This document shows positions 1-12,577 of a stretch of DNA of 64,000 bases, piece by piece; the stretch's first letter is position 1; each line of letters starts with the position of its first letter. The stretch is from Artocarpus heterophyllus (taxonomy: Eukaryota > Streptophyta > Magnoliopsida > Rosales > Moraceae): positions 19,077,652-19,141,651 of the forward strand of contig CM046344.1 in the NCBI GenBank assembly GCA_025403435.1. Reading direction: 5' to 3'. A program made the position numbers and the translations under genes. The notes beneath the pieces were generated by a model. It saw nothing but the letters and a program-made list of their open reading frames with translations. It had not been told where the DNA came from and did no database searches.

Positions 1-1891
1 CCTCGCAAAACGTGAAGAGAAGTAACGTTCCAGAAGAGCTTCAACCAACTGGTCTTCTTTGCTATTCTCTATCCACGACCGAAGTGAGTGTGGGCTCACA
101 CGTATAGCTCTTCCACTAGGTGACTCTCCTTCCAACCAATCAAGAGAACCCAAAGCTAGTGTTCATAATTTGTGAACAAAAGCTCTCAGGGAGTTTTTTA
201 GATTCTTGCCAATAGAGTATCACTCTTAATCTCTCAACTGATATGAGTAACACTTAACGCTTACTCCCTTTATATAGAGATTGGTCCTAGGGTCAGTCCT
301 TATCAGATTAGGTCTCAAAAACTCGAAACAGAATCAAATTCGGATCAATATCTGATAAAATCCACGTGGAAGCGCGTGATCTTATCCTTTGTTGATCGGC
401 AGGCTGAACAGGCCCCATCGACAGGTCGAACACATCCATTGGTAGGCCGAACTACCGAATAAAAATCTCGCGAATCTTTTATTTTCCACCCGAGATTCTA
501 TAGGATAAAGTCTTAGTTTTAATTCAAATAACCCAATAGAAAAGTTATCTGATCAAAACAACTTTATCTAGATAATCTCTAAGAAAATAAATCAATTCCC
601 AATAATTCTATAAGTTTATCTTGGTCTAATTTTATCCAAAATTAAATCAACCGACAAATAGACAAGAATTATCCAATCCTTATAATTCAACAAGTTTATG
701 TTGAATTAATTTTTATCACAAAATTAATTCAACCAAAAAACAGACATGAATTATTTGATACTTTCAAATTTCAACCAATCTAATAAATCCAACATAAGTT
801 ACCAATTATTGGAAAAGTACGCGGTATCGTTACAAGATGTTGTGAGCTAGCAAAGGGGACCAAATGGACCTATATAGTTCAAGCTCCCAATAATTAAGAA
901 ACCCAATATCCCAGATATACATTTCATAATTATCAACTCCAACGCTACTCCACTAAAAGCTTGGAGCTGCACTCTCGAACTACATAGAATTATGAAGCTC
1001 GTATAGCTAAGTCTCCATGACATATCATAGTGTATCGTATCCCCATATGATAATCCATAATCGGCTTAAGGACAAGTTCTGTCTTACCTTCCTGATTATT
1101 TTTATCTTACATCTCATTATCTCACCATCAGAAAACTTACTATCCAATGACAGTATACCATTCGGTTACACCTATGTATCCAAATGGTTGAGCGCTCCAA
1201 TTTTTCAATTACAGGATAACGCATATAAGAGGATATCATTACTCCTAAAGAGGAGCTATGGATTCCATATCTATGAATAACAGGTCTACAATATCAAGAG
1301 TTATGCCTCTAACGTACCGCAAGTATACCACTATTAAGATGTGGGTGTCACCCTTTGGTACATCAAAAGACACAAGCCAAGACAACGGGCCCACTATTCA
1401 TCTCAAGATTAAGATACAACACCAATGATTGTTTAAAGTGAATCGATTTGCCGAGACAGAATTATTAAACCAAATCAATTCACTTTATGTCCTGATCCAA
1501 CACATCGTCACCTATGACAACATGCCAATGTTTCTATTCACGGAGTCCACCTCCAATGGTTAAGACAAACCATCTCCCAAAAGGGATATAGACAACATAA
1601 CAATCTTTGCATGAATAAAGTGTCCAACTTTATTCCCTCGATTACGGATCTTATGATTTAGACTATCACCTTAAGAATCGTGTCTTCCGCATAATCCGTC
1701 CATCATATGCCCAATTCTTAAGGTTTAGACCAACAGTTTCAGACTTTTATTTGCTTAACATACATTCAACAAATATGAACGTATAGAGGACAAGATTTGA
1801 TATACAAATAAAAAATAAATTCTTTATTGATAAAAAATGTCTTCAAAAACTTATTACATTTTTACTCCTTAGGGCATACATGTCTAACAAT
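1..1891 (-). repeat. 3' LTR of copia element C1 (cut by window start)
   Basis: This aligns along its length with the other ~2 kb copia LTRs at 4907, 12578, 16952, 22347, 29996 and 41667. By comparison with the full copies, about 120 bases are missing at the window edge. It ends in the terminal CA at 1891, directly followed by the polypurine tract (GTGGGAGATT on the minus strand). It contains a degraded GGCAGGCCGAAC motif cluster at about 395-457 and an antisense 87-codon frame at 1017-1280. Because the element is on the minus strand, this is its downstream LTR; the matching upstream LTR is at 16952-19122. Confidence 0.9.
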
Positions 1892-1907
1892 CTCCCACTT
1901 GCACAAA
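1892..1907 (-). other. C1 polypurine tract
   Basis: The minus strand reads AAGTGGGAGATT immediately before the LTR terminal TG. The same tract is conserved at 6903 and 24362 in C2 and C3. In the family this is the plus-strand priming site of reverse transcription. Confidence 0.7.
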
Positions 1908-4906
1908 GTGAGTAAATACGACAAATCTCGCATCCCCGTAGCTTCCACATGCTTCTCGAAGACTCTCCCAGTAAGTGTCTTCGTAAATGGATCAGCTAAA
2001 TTGTCCTCTGACGCGATCTTGCACACCGTGACATGCTCGCCCTCAACGAAGTCCTTTATCATATGATACTTCCGAACAATATGCTTACTCTTCTTGTGAA
2101 ATCTTGGTTTCTTTGCATTAGCTACTACCGCACTGTAATCATAGTACAGTGATACCGCTTTATCCATACCAGGAACTACCTTAAGATCCCCAAGAAACTT
2201 GCGAAGCCACACTGCTTCTTTCAAAGCATCACTAGCTACCACATACTCGGCCTCCATCGTTGAATCTGAAGTGCAATCTTGCTTAGCACTTCTCTAACTA
2301 ATGGCACCACCGCCTAGAGTAAACACAAAACCCAAAGTCGATTTCCTAGAATCCAGACAGGATTGAAAATTTGAGTCAGTAGATCCTAGAGGAGTCAAGT
2401 CCTCACCCAAATATACAAGCAAATACCCTCGAGTCCTTCTCAAGTACTTAAAAATATGCTTTACTGCAATCCAATGGTTTGGTCCTAGATTCGCCAGAAA
2501 TTGACTTATAATCCCGATCGCATAACTAATATCCGGTCGTGTGCAAAGCATGGCATACATGAGACTACCCACTGCCGAAGCATAAGGCACCTTCTTCATG
2601 TATTCTCTTTCTTCATAAGACTTTGGAGAGTCTTTCTTAGAAAGAGTAATTCCAGACCTAGATGATTGCCCACCTTTCTTGGAATCCTGCATTGCAAACC
2701 TCTTGAGAATTTTATCTATGTAGCCAGCCTGGGACAAAGCTATCATTTTGTTCTTCCTATCCCGAAAGATCTGGATACCGAGAACAAAATTAGCCTCTCC
2801 CAAGTCCTTCATGGCAAACTGCTTGGTCAACCATAATTTGACTGATGACAACTCCCCAACGTCATTGCCAATTAGCAGAATGTCATCTACATAGAGCAGT
2901 AGAAAAACCACATTCCCATCCTAATGTGTTTGTAAACACATGGTTCATCCACATTTTGTAAGAACCCATAAGTCTTGATCATCTGATCAAATCTTATGTT
3001 CCAAGAACGAGAAGCCTACTTAAGACCATAAATTTACTTTAGCAGCTTATAAACCTTACCCTCTTGACCTGTGACCTTGAACCCGTCTGGTTGTTCCATA
3101 TAAATGGACTCATCAAGATAGCCATTCAGAAAAGTCGTCTTGACATCCATTTGCCAAATCTTGTAGTCGAGAGCGGCAGCAATGGACAAGAGAATCTGGA
3201 TGGACTTAAGCATGGCTACAGGCCAAAAGGTTTCCTCATAATCGATTCCTTCCTTTTGCGTATAACCCTTAGCTATCAATCTAGCCTTAAAGGTTTTGAC
3301 CTTTCCATCCACACCTCTCTTCTGCTTGTAGATCCACTTACACCCTATGGGTTTTACACCTTCGGGAAGATCCATAAGCACCCAGACCTGATTAGTCTCA
3401 ATAGACTTTATCTCTGTATTCATGGCCTCTGTCTAGAGTTTTGAATCAACATCCTCCATAGCTTCTGCGTAAGTATAAGGATCCTTGTCATGTTCATCCG
3501 GTTCAGCCAAAAAGACTTCCCCATTGAACATATATCTTTCAGGTTGATGCCTGATCCTCCCACTACGTCGAAGCCCCTGAGGTTGTTGTTCATGTTTGTT
3601 TGGTTTTTCTACACTGATTGGAATGGTTTCATTCGGAACCTCCGGAGTGAGCGGATCACTCCTTAACTCCTCAAGCACCACATTGCTTCGAGGTTTAAAG
3701 TCATCCATGTAACTTTCCTCAAGAAAAGTTACATTAGTTGAAACCACGACTTTATTTTCCTTTGGGTTATAAAAAAAACCCCCTTTAGACCCTTTTGGAT
3801 ATCCTGCAAACACGCAAACTTCCGAACATGCTTCCAATTTATTCAGATCCTTAAACAGGACATGAGCCGGACATCCCCATATGCGAATATGGTTTAAGGA
3901 TGTCTTCCTACCCGTCTACAACTCGTGAGGAGTTTTAGGGACCGATTTTGAAGGCACATTGTTCAAAAGATAACTGCAGTTTGTAGTGCATATCCCCAAA
4001 AGGATAAAGGCAATGATGAATAACTCATCATAGACCTAATCATGTCCAACAAAGTCCCCTTTCTTCTCTCCGCTACGCCATTCTGCTGCGGAGTGCCTGG
4101 CATAGTCAAATGGGATAAAATCTCATTCTCTAATAAGTGTTCCAAGAACTCATCAGAAACGTATTCCCCACCTCGATCGGATCGAAGTGCCTTTATGGGT
4201 CTACCTAATTGCTTTTTCACTTTAGCCCGAAACTCCCTGAACTTGTCAAAAGTTTTGCTTTTGTGGTGCATCAGGTACACATTCTCATATCTTGAGTAAT
4301 CGTCAATAAAAGTGACCCTCCTCGTGCCCGGATGTTCATCGGTCCGCAAACATCACTATGCACAAGATCTAGAACCCCTTCGGCCCTATTGCCCTTAGAC
4401 CCGAATGGTCTTTTGGTCATTTTACCCTCCAAACAAGATTCACATTGAGGTATAGATTCCACCTTTAAGTGACTTAAAGGTCCATCTCTTACCAATTTTT
4501 GAATCCTATTCTGGTTAATATGACCAAGGTGCAAATGCCAAAGATAAGTTTTATTAGAGTGAGAAGTTTTAAGTCTTTTAGAGCTATTATCATTCATCTC
4601 AGCATTAAGCAATAACTCCATCTTAGGTTTGATAAAATATAGATTATTTTGCATCCAACCAGAATAGATAAAAGATTTGTTTTTACAAATCACCACTTTA
4701 TCATTAAAAGATACCAAGTAGGAGTCTTTAAATAAACATGATAAAGAAATTAAATTCATTTTAAATTTAGGAACATAAAAACAATCTTGCAAAAATAAAT
4801 TCCTATAATTATCAAAATAAAGATGGACATCTCCCACTGCTTCCGCTGATACCAAGGATCCATCGCCCATCCGAAGTGTGAAGTCCTCATGTAGTAGACT
4901 TCTCGT
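1892..4906 (-). pseudogene. C1 pol, downstream part: integrase, RT, RNase H (broken)
   Basis: Minus-strand remains of a Ty1/copia polyprotein. Reading from 4906 down there is the GAG-pre-integrase/integrase region (H..H and CESC zinc-binding residues near 4440, SDRGGEY near 4180), reverse transcriptase (YVDD near 2890) and RNase H (MEAEYVVASDA near 2250). Stops and frameshifts split it into at least five pieces. The normal stop after the RNase H domain is lost (TAG replaced by TTG), so the last frame runs through the polypurine tract into the LTR. The upstream part of the same gene, with gag, continues at 14325-15264; it was separated when C2 inserted at 4902-4906. Confidence 0.9.
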
Positions 4907-6902
4907 TGTTGAAAAAAACGGTGAGAGGTGCACAGAGGAAGTTTTAAAAATTTTAACATCAGAGTAATTTTCCAAAACACAAGTTTGACATGCTATATGT
5001 ATAAATTAAATAGATCTTACTAACCTCTGTGTACCGAAGAACCTCCGCAATCCGTGAAGAGAAGTAACGTTCTAGAAGAGCCTCAACCAACTGGTCTTCT
5101 TTGCTATTCTCTATCCATGATCGGAGTGAGCGTGGGCTCACACGTACAGTTCTTCCACCGGTGACTCTCCTTCTAACCAATCAAGAGAACCCAAAGCTAG
5201 TGTTCGTAATTTGTGAACAAAAGCTCTTAGGGAGTTTTCAGATGCTCACCAGAAGAGTATCACTCTTAATCTCTCAATTGATCTCTGAGTAACTCATAAG
5301 ACTTACTCCCTTTTTATAGCGATTGGTCCTGGGGTCAGTCCTTATCAGATTAGGTCTCAAAAACTCGAAACAGAATCAAGTTTGGATCAATATTTGATAA
5401 GATCCATCTGAAAATGCGTAATCTTATCTATCGCTAATCGGCAGGCCGAACAAGCCCCATCGGCAGGCCGAACACATAAATTAGCAGGCCGAACTGCCGC
5501 GTAAATATCTCCACGAATCTTTTATTTTCCACCTGAGATTCTATAGGATAAAGTCTCAGTTTTGATTCAAATAACCTAATAGAGAAGTTATCTGATCAAA
5601 ACAAACTTTATCAAGATAATCTCTAAGAAAATAGATTAATTCACAATAATTCTACAAGTTTATCTTGATTTAATTTATCCAATTAAATCAACCGATAAAC
5701 AGACAAGAATTATCAGATCCCCATAGTTCAACAAGTTTATCCTAAATTAATTTTATTGCAAAATTAATTTAACCAATAAACAACCATGAATTATTTGATT
5801 CTTTCAAATTTCAAACCAATCCGATAAATCCGACATAAGTCACCAATTATTGAAAAAGCACGCCGTATCATTACAAGATTTTGTGAGCTAGCAAAGGGGA
5901 CCAAAATGGACCTATAAAGTTCAAGCTCTCGATAATTATGAAACCCAATATCCCAGATATACATTTCACAATTATCAACTATAACGTTACTCCACTAAAA
6001 GCTTGGAGTTGCACTCTCAAACTTTATAGAATTACGAAGCCCGTACAACTAAGTCTCTCTGACATATCAAAGTCTATCGTATCCCCATATGATAATCCAT
6101 AATCAGCTTAAGGACAAGTTTTGTCTTACCTTTTTGATTATTTTTATCTTACGTTCTATTATCTCACCATTAGAAAACTTACCATCCAAAGATAGTATAC
6201 CATTCGGTTACACCTATGTATCCAAATGGTCGAGCGCTCCAGTTTTCCAATTACTCTTAAAGAGGAGCTATAGATTCCATATCTATGAATAACAAGTCTA
6301 CGCTATCAAGAGTCATGTCTCCAATATACCGGCATGCATACCACTATTGAGATGTGGGAGTCACCCTTTGGTACATCAAAAGACACAAGTCGAGACAACA
6401 GGCCCACTATCCATCTCAGGATTAAGATACAATACAAATGATTGTCTAAAGTGAATTGATTTGCCGAGACAAAATTATTAATCCAAATCAATTCACTTTG
6501 TGTCCCGATCCAACACATCGTCACCTATGACAACGTGCCAATGTTTCTATTCATGGAGTCCAACTTCGATAGTCAAGACAAACCATCTCCCAATAGGGAT
6601 ATAGACAACATAACAATCTTTACATGAATAAAGCGCTCAACTTTATTCCCTTGATTGCGGATCATATGTTTTAGACTGTCACCTTAAGAATCGTGTCTTC
6701 CACATAATCAGTCCATCATATGCCCAATTCTTAAAGGTTTAGACCGACAGTCTTAGACTACTGTTTGCTTAACATACATTCAACAAATATGAACGTAAAG
6801 AGGACAAGATTTGGTATATGTAAATAAATAAATTCTTTATTGATAAAAAGTGTCTCCAAAAACGTATTACATTTTTACTCCTTAGGGCATACATATCTAA
6901 CA
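4907..6902 (-). repeat. C2 3' LTR
   Basis: 1996 bp, opening TGTTGAAAAA and closing CTAACA. The upstream flank is the CTCGT target duplication and the downstream flank is the polypurine tract. A 30-nt deletion near 6250, relative to the other LTRs, shortens the antisense frame in phase. The GGCAGGCCGAAC cluster lies at about 5438-5504. Confidence 0.92.
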
Positions 6903-6916
6903 ATCTCCCACTTGCA

Positions 6917-9900
6917 CTAAGTGTGTAAACACAACAAATCTCACATCCCCATAGCTTCCACATGTTTCTCGAAGACTCTCCCTATAAGTGTCTTCGTAAA
7001 TGGATCAGCTAAATTGTCCTCGGATGCGATCTTGCATACCGTGACATGCCTGCCCTCAACGAAGTCCTTTATCACATGATACTTTCGATCAATATGTTTA
7101 CTCTTCTTGTGAAATCTCAGTTCCTTAGCATTAGCTACCACCGCACTGTTATCACAGTACAGTGATACCGCCTTATCCATGTCAGGAACAACCTCAAGAT
7201 CCCCAAGGAACTTGTGGAGCCACACTGCTTCTTTCGAAGCATCCCTAGCTGCCACATACTCGGCCTCCATCATTGAATCTGAAGTGCAATCTTGCTTCGT
7301 ACTTCTCCAACTGATGGCACCACCTCCTAGAGTAAACACAAACTCCGAAGTCGATTTCCTAGAATCCAGACAGGATTGAAAATCTGAATCAGTATCTCCT
7401 AGAGGAATCAGGTCCTCACCCAAATATACCAGCATATACCCTCGAGTCCTTCACAGGTACTTGAAAATATGCTTTACCGCAGCCCAGTAGTTCGATCCTA
7501 GATTCGCCTGAAATCGACTTACAATCCTGACCGCATAGCTAATATCCGGTCGTGTGCAAAGCATGGCATACATGAGTCTACCGACTGCTGAAGCATAAGG
7601 CACCTTCTTCATGTATTCTTTTTCTTCATAAGACTTTGGAGAGTCTTTCTTAGAAAGAGTAATTCTAGACCTAGATGGTTGTCCACCTTTCTTGGAATCC
7701 TGCATTGCAAACCTCCTGAGAATTTTATCTATGTAGCCAGCTTGAGACAAAGTTATCATTTTGTTCTTCCTATCCCAAAAGATCTGGATACCGAGAACAA
7801 AATTAGCCTCTCCCAAGTCCTTCATGTCAAACTGCTTGGTCAACCATAATTTGACTGATGACAACGCCCCAACGTCATTGCCAATTAGCAGAATGTCATC
7901 TACATAGAGCAGTAGAAAAACCACCTTCCCATCCTTTATGTGTTTATAAACACATGGTTCATCCACATTTTGTGAGAACCCATAAGTCTTGACCACCTGA
8001 TCAAATCTTATGTTCCAAGAACGAGAAGCCTGCTTAAGTCCATAAATTGACTTTAGCAGCTTATAAACCTTACCCTCCTGACCTGTGACCTTAAACCCGT
8101 CTGGCTGTTCTATATAAATGGACTCATCAAGATAGCCATTTAGAAAAGCCGTCTTAACATCCATCTGCCAAATCTCATAGTCAAGAGCGGCAGCTATGGA
8201 TAAGAGAATCTAGATGGACTTAAGCATGGCTACAGGCGAAAAGGTTTCCTCATAATCGATTCCTTCCTTTTGCATATAACCCTTAGCTACTAGTCTAGCC
8301 TTAAAGGCTTCGACCTTTCCATCCACTCCTCTTTTCCTCTTGTAGATCCACTTACACCCTATGGGTTTTACCCCTTCGGGAAGATCCACAAGCTCCCAGA
8401 CCCGATTAGTCTCCATAGACTTCATCTCTATGTTCATGGCCTCTGTTTAGAGTTTTGAATCAACATCCTCCATAGCTTCTGCGTTAGTATAAGGATCCCT
8501 GTCATGTTCATCCGGTTCAGCCAAGAAGACCTCCCCATTGAACATATACCTCTCAGGTTGACGCCCGATCCTCCCACTACGCCGAAGCCCCTGAGATTGT
8601 TGTTCAAGTTTGTTTGGTTTTTCTACACTGATCGAAACGGTTTCATTCGGAACCTTCGGAGTGATTTGATCACTCCTTAACTCCTCAAGCACCACTTTTC
8701 TTCAAGGTTTAAAGTCGTTCATGTAACTCTCCTCAAGGAAAGTTGCATTAGCAGAAACCACAACTTTATTTTCCTTCGAGTTATAAAAATAACCCCCTTT
8801 AGTCCCTTTTGGATATCCTACAAACACGCACACTTCTGAACGTGCTTCCAACTTATTCGGATCCTTAAACAGGACATGAGCTGGATATCCCCATATGCGA
8901 ATATGATTTAAGGATGTCTTCCTTCTTGTCCACAACTTGTGAGGAGTTTTAGGGACCGATTTTGAAGGCACATTGTTCAAAAGATAAAATGCAGGTTGTA
9001 GTGCATATCTCCAAAAGGATAAAGGTAATGATGAACAACTCATCATAGACCTAACCATGTCCAACAAAGTCCTATTTCTTCTCTCAGCTACGCCATTCTA
9101 CTGCGGAGTGCCCAGCGCAGTCAAATGGGATAAAATTTCATTCTCTAACAAGTATCCCAAGAACTCATCAGAAAGATATTCTCCACCTCGATCGGATCGA
9201 AGTGCCTTTATGGGTCTACCCAATTTCTTTTCCACTTCAGCCCGAGACTCCCTGAACTTGCCAAAAGTTTCACTTTTGTGGTGCATCAGGCACACATACC
9301 TATATCTTGAGTAATCGTCAATAAAAGTGACGAAGTATTCATACCCTCCTCGTGCCCGGATGTTCATCGGTCCGCAAACATCACTATGCACAAGTTCTAG
9401 AACCCCTTTGGCCCTATTGCCCTTAGACCCGTATGGTCTTTTGGTCATTTTACCCTCCAAACAAGATTCACGTTGAGGTATAGATTCCACCTTTAAGTGA
9501 CTTAAAAGTCCATCCCTTACCAACCTTTGAATCCTATTCAGGTTAATGTGACCAAGGCGCAAATGCCAAAGATAAGTCTTATTAGAGTGAGAAGTTTTAA
9601 GTCTTTTAGAGCTATTATCATTCATCTCAGCATTAAGCAATAAGTCCATCTTAGGTTTGATAAAATATAGATTATTTTGCATCCATCCAGAACAAATAAA
9701 AGATTTATTTTTACGAATCACCACTTTTTCGTTAAAAGATACCACGTAGGAGTCTTTAAATAAACAAGATACAGAAATTAAATTCCTTTTAAATTTAGAA
9801 ACATAAAAACAATCTTGCAAAAATAAATTCCTATAATTATCAAAGTAAAGATGGACGTCTCCTACTGCTTCCGCTGAGACCAAGGATCCATCGCCCATCC

Positions 9901-10888
9901 GAAGCGTGAAGTCTTCATGTAGCAGACTTCTCGTTTCTTTGAACCCTTGTAGAGAAACACAATCATGATTGGTTGCACCAGAATCTATGACCCAAATGTC
10001 ATTGGATTCCTCAACCAAACAAGTTTCTAAATGCAGAAGATCACACCTACCTCCTTTGGAAAGGAAGTCCTTGCAATGCTTCTTAATATGCCCGACCTTT
10101 CCACAAAAGAAGCACTTAAGCTTCTTTGGGTTCTTCTTCTTCTTCTTCTTCTTCTTCTTCTTCTTCTTGCTCTTGGTGTTAGTAGGAACAGAAGACTTCC
10201 CATTCTTGGCCCGTTGCTTCTTTCCATTCCCAGAGTTAGAATTGGAACCAGAAGCAGCTACCATGTTGGCCTCTCCACCTGCAGGAGACTCCCTGATCAG
10301 CAGTTCGAACTCCTGTAACTGTTTCATCAGTTCTGTTAAGGTCATATCCTATCCATTGCTTAAATTAAATGTAGCTCTAAACGATATAAATTCCTTAGAC
10401 ATAGTCTCAATGACCATAGTCATCTGAGTTTCAGCATCGATGTTGGCTCCATTGGTTTGAGCCTCAGCGAGGTAACCCATGACCAACATCATATGCTCCT
10501 TTACAGATATCCCCAGTCTCTGTCTACAGTTTAAGAGTTTCCGAAGCACCCCTTGCTGCTTTGCTATGGCCTGGCCTCCAAACATGTCTTCAAGATTATC
10601 CAAGATCTGCTTCACAGTCTCATAATCTTGATGTTGAGCCTGCAGCACATTATTCATGCTGGCCATAACATAGCAGCGGGCCCGATCATTAGCATCTTTC
10701 CAGCGGTCATACGCTTAGAATTGCTTATTAGATAAGTCTCCCATAGGCTCGGGAGGACAAAGAATTGTCAGAACATATTTTAGTTTCTCAAAGGACAGGA
10801 CGATATCCAAGTTCCATTTCCAATCATTGTAATTCTCACCGGTTAATTAGTTTTTGTCAAGTATCGATGATAAAGCATTTTTAGACAT
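6917..10888 (-). pseudogene. C2 gag-pol polyprotein (broken)
   Basis: Single-frame Ty1/copia gag-pol by comparison with C3. The likely gag start is the ATG at 10888 (MSKN...), and the ancestral stop is at 6917-6919. Order on the minus strand: gag, a lysine run coded by a GAA repeat at about 10136-10170, a CCHC knuckle ([14 protein letters not shown], intact here), protease (DSGATNH, about 9970), integrase (HHCC, then SDRGGEY near 9190), reverse transcriptase (YVDD near 7900) and RNase H ([11 protein letters not shown] near 7260). Stops or frameshifts occur near 10346, 9068-9097, 8696, 8440, 8165-8210 and 7436-7450, and a CGA-to-TGA change truncates the C-terminus near 6945. No function is expected. 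Confidence 0.92.
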
Positions 10889-12577
10889 TTTTAATCTACA
10901 ATAAAGAATCATATACCAAACATTAGCAAACATATCATAATAATTTAGTAAGATAACACAATCATGTAAAATCATACAAATGTGTTTATGTGTCAAAACC
11001 TTGAAAATATCACAATCTTACAACGATAATTCCGAACTCAAAATTCAACAAGCTCCTAGGGGAGTCATGCCAAATTTAATCTGGAACATGGATCCCCTCC
11101 TGATTAATATATGCCATCTAGGACCCGTATGATCTAGCATATATTAATAATTGCTTCTTTGGCCATTAATTTTATTAACAGAGCTCCTAGGGGAGGTTAA
11201 TAATAAAATTAACGTGAGTGTATAACCATCGTTTCAATATTTTTTCCATGATTTATAATCACCACCTAGGGGTGTGCAACCATAAATCATTCTAAAATAC
11301 CTTATCCTCTAAGAGATCCAATCTGGTACATGATAGAAATCCCTTCATAGGGGTCGGGACCACCATGTTCTTCCTATGGACTAACGATGGAGGCCTTAAG
11401 TTCTCTCTTCGAAAACCTTCTCCCACTCAATCTTTTGAAGTCAAGGTTTTATTTTAAAATCATGGATGAATAATTTTAATATGAGCGGCACTTCCTATTC
11501 TATATGACATGTTATCAATGTACATGGCAAATCATATTATAATGCAAACAAGCAAAGCAATCAAGCAAAGCTACAAGCAAAATAATAATAACCGTAATAT
11601 TATGGCTCCATCCTAGAGAATAGAAAAACTAAGATTACAAGAGAATAATCGAGACATAAATCGATTCTTCATCTTTGAATCCTCAAGTTGTATCCTTCTT
11701 CACATAATTCCCATCTTCAAGTCTTCAATCCCGTATGAATCAAATACTTCATATTTCCGGTCATATCCAAATTTAATGTTTCTCAGAATTGTCTCAAAAA
11801 TAAAATTAAAACTGCACTGCAAATATTGCACCTTTTCTAGAAAATTTTCAGCTCTCGATTGGCTGGCCGATCTAGGTGATCGGCCTGCCGGTCATTCTTC
11901 ATCGGCCTATCGGTTATGCTTCATCGGCCTGCCGACCCATGAAAGTTTGGCATGCCGAACTTCAGCTTATTTCTGCCCCAGTGTCGGCCTGTCGAACCAC
12001 ACGTCCGGCATGCCGATCTGTGACCATCGGCTTGCCGAACTGTGATGTCCGGCATGCAGACCAAGCAGAAATCCCTCATTCTAGAAAATACAATTTTAAT
12101 GTAATTTATCAATTTTATTTTCAACAATTCAAAAACATAAAATTAGAGACTCAGAAAATACCTGGGAGCGCCATCATCATTCTTCTAGATCCGACTTCTC
12201 AATCCGTCTTCTTCGAATAATTATTTAATTACAAAAATCTTATAAATTTAAAATTAAATAACAATTCCTAGACGGAGATAATAGTCTGCCATCTAATTAC
12301 ATGAAAAACCTAGATACATATTCTAACCTCTAAGAAACCATAACCGGTATAAATTAATTAATTAATTAATAATTAAATAACAATTTAATCAACCATAATT
12401 AATTAATGAACATTCACCACATAATCCATGACAACATATAATTATATAGAAACCTAGAGTGCCAACTCTCTATAAAATTAAATTCAAGCATTGGAGAGAT
12501 TAAGATCACAAAATTTATACATACAGTATGATCACAAACTTGTAAATTTATGTAAAAACCTTGGCTTTGATACCAAT
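10889..12577 (-). other. C2 untranslated leader with GC-rich motif cluster
   Basis: 1.7 kb between the primer-binding site and gag, with no coding potential I can support. At 11858-12062 it carries about eight copies of a GC-rich near-palindrome related to TTCGGCCTGCCGAA, in an otherwise AT-rich background. The corresponding leaders of C1 and C3 have the same cluster at the same place. Confidence 0.75.
12564..12575 (-). other. C2 primer-binding site (initiator Met tRNA)
   Basis: The minus strand reads TGGTATCAAAGC, two bases inside the LTR. This is one mismatch from TGGTATCAGAGC, the standard plant copia site complementary to the 3' end of initiator methionine tRNA. Confidence 0.85.

Noticed and set aside
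9969..10427. Plus-strand frames with Phe or Leu runs opposite gag (also 14466-14739 and 27446-27868)
   Set aside because: These are antisense readings of the gag lysine repeat; no independent support.
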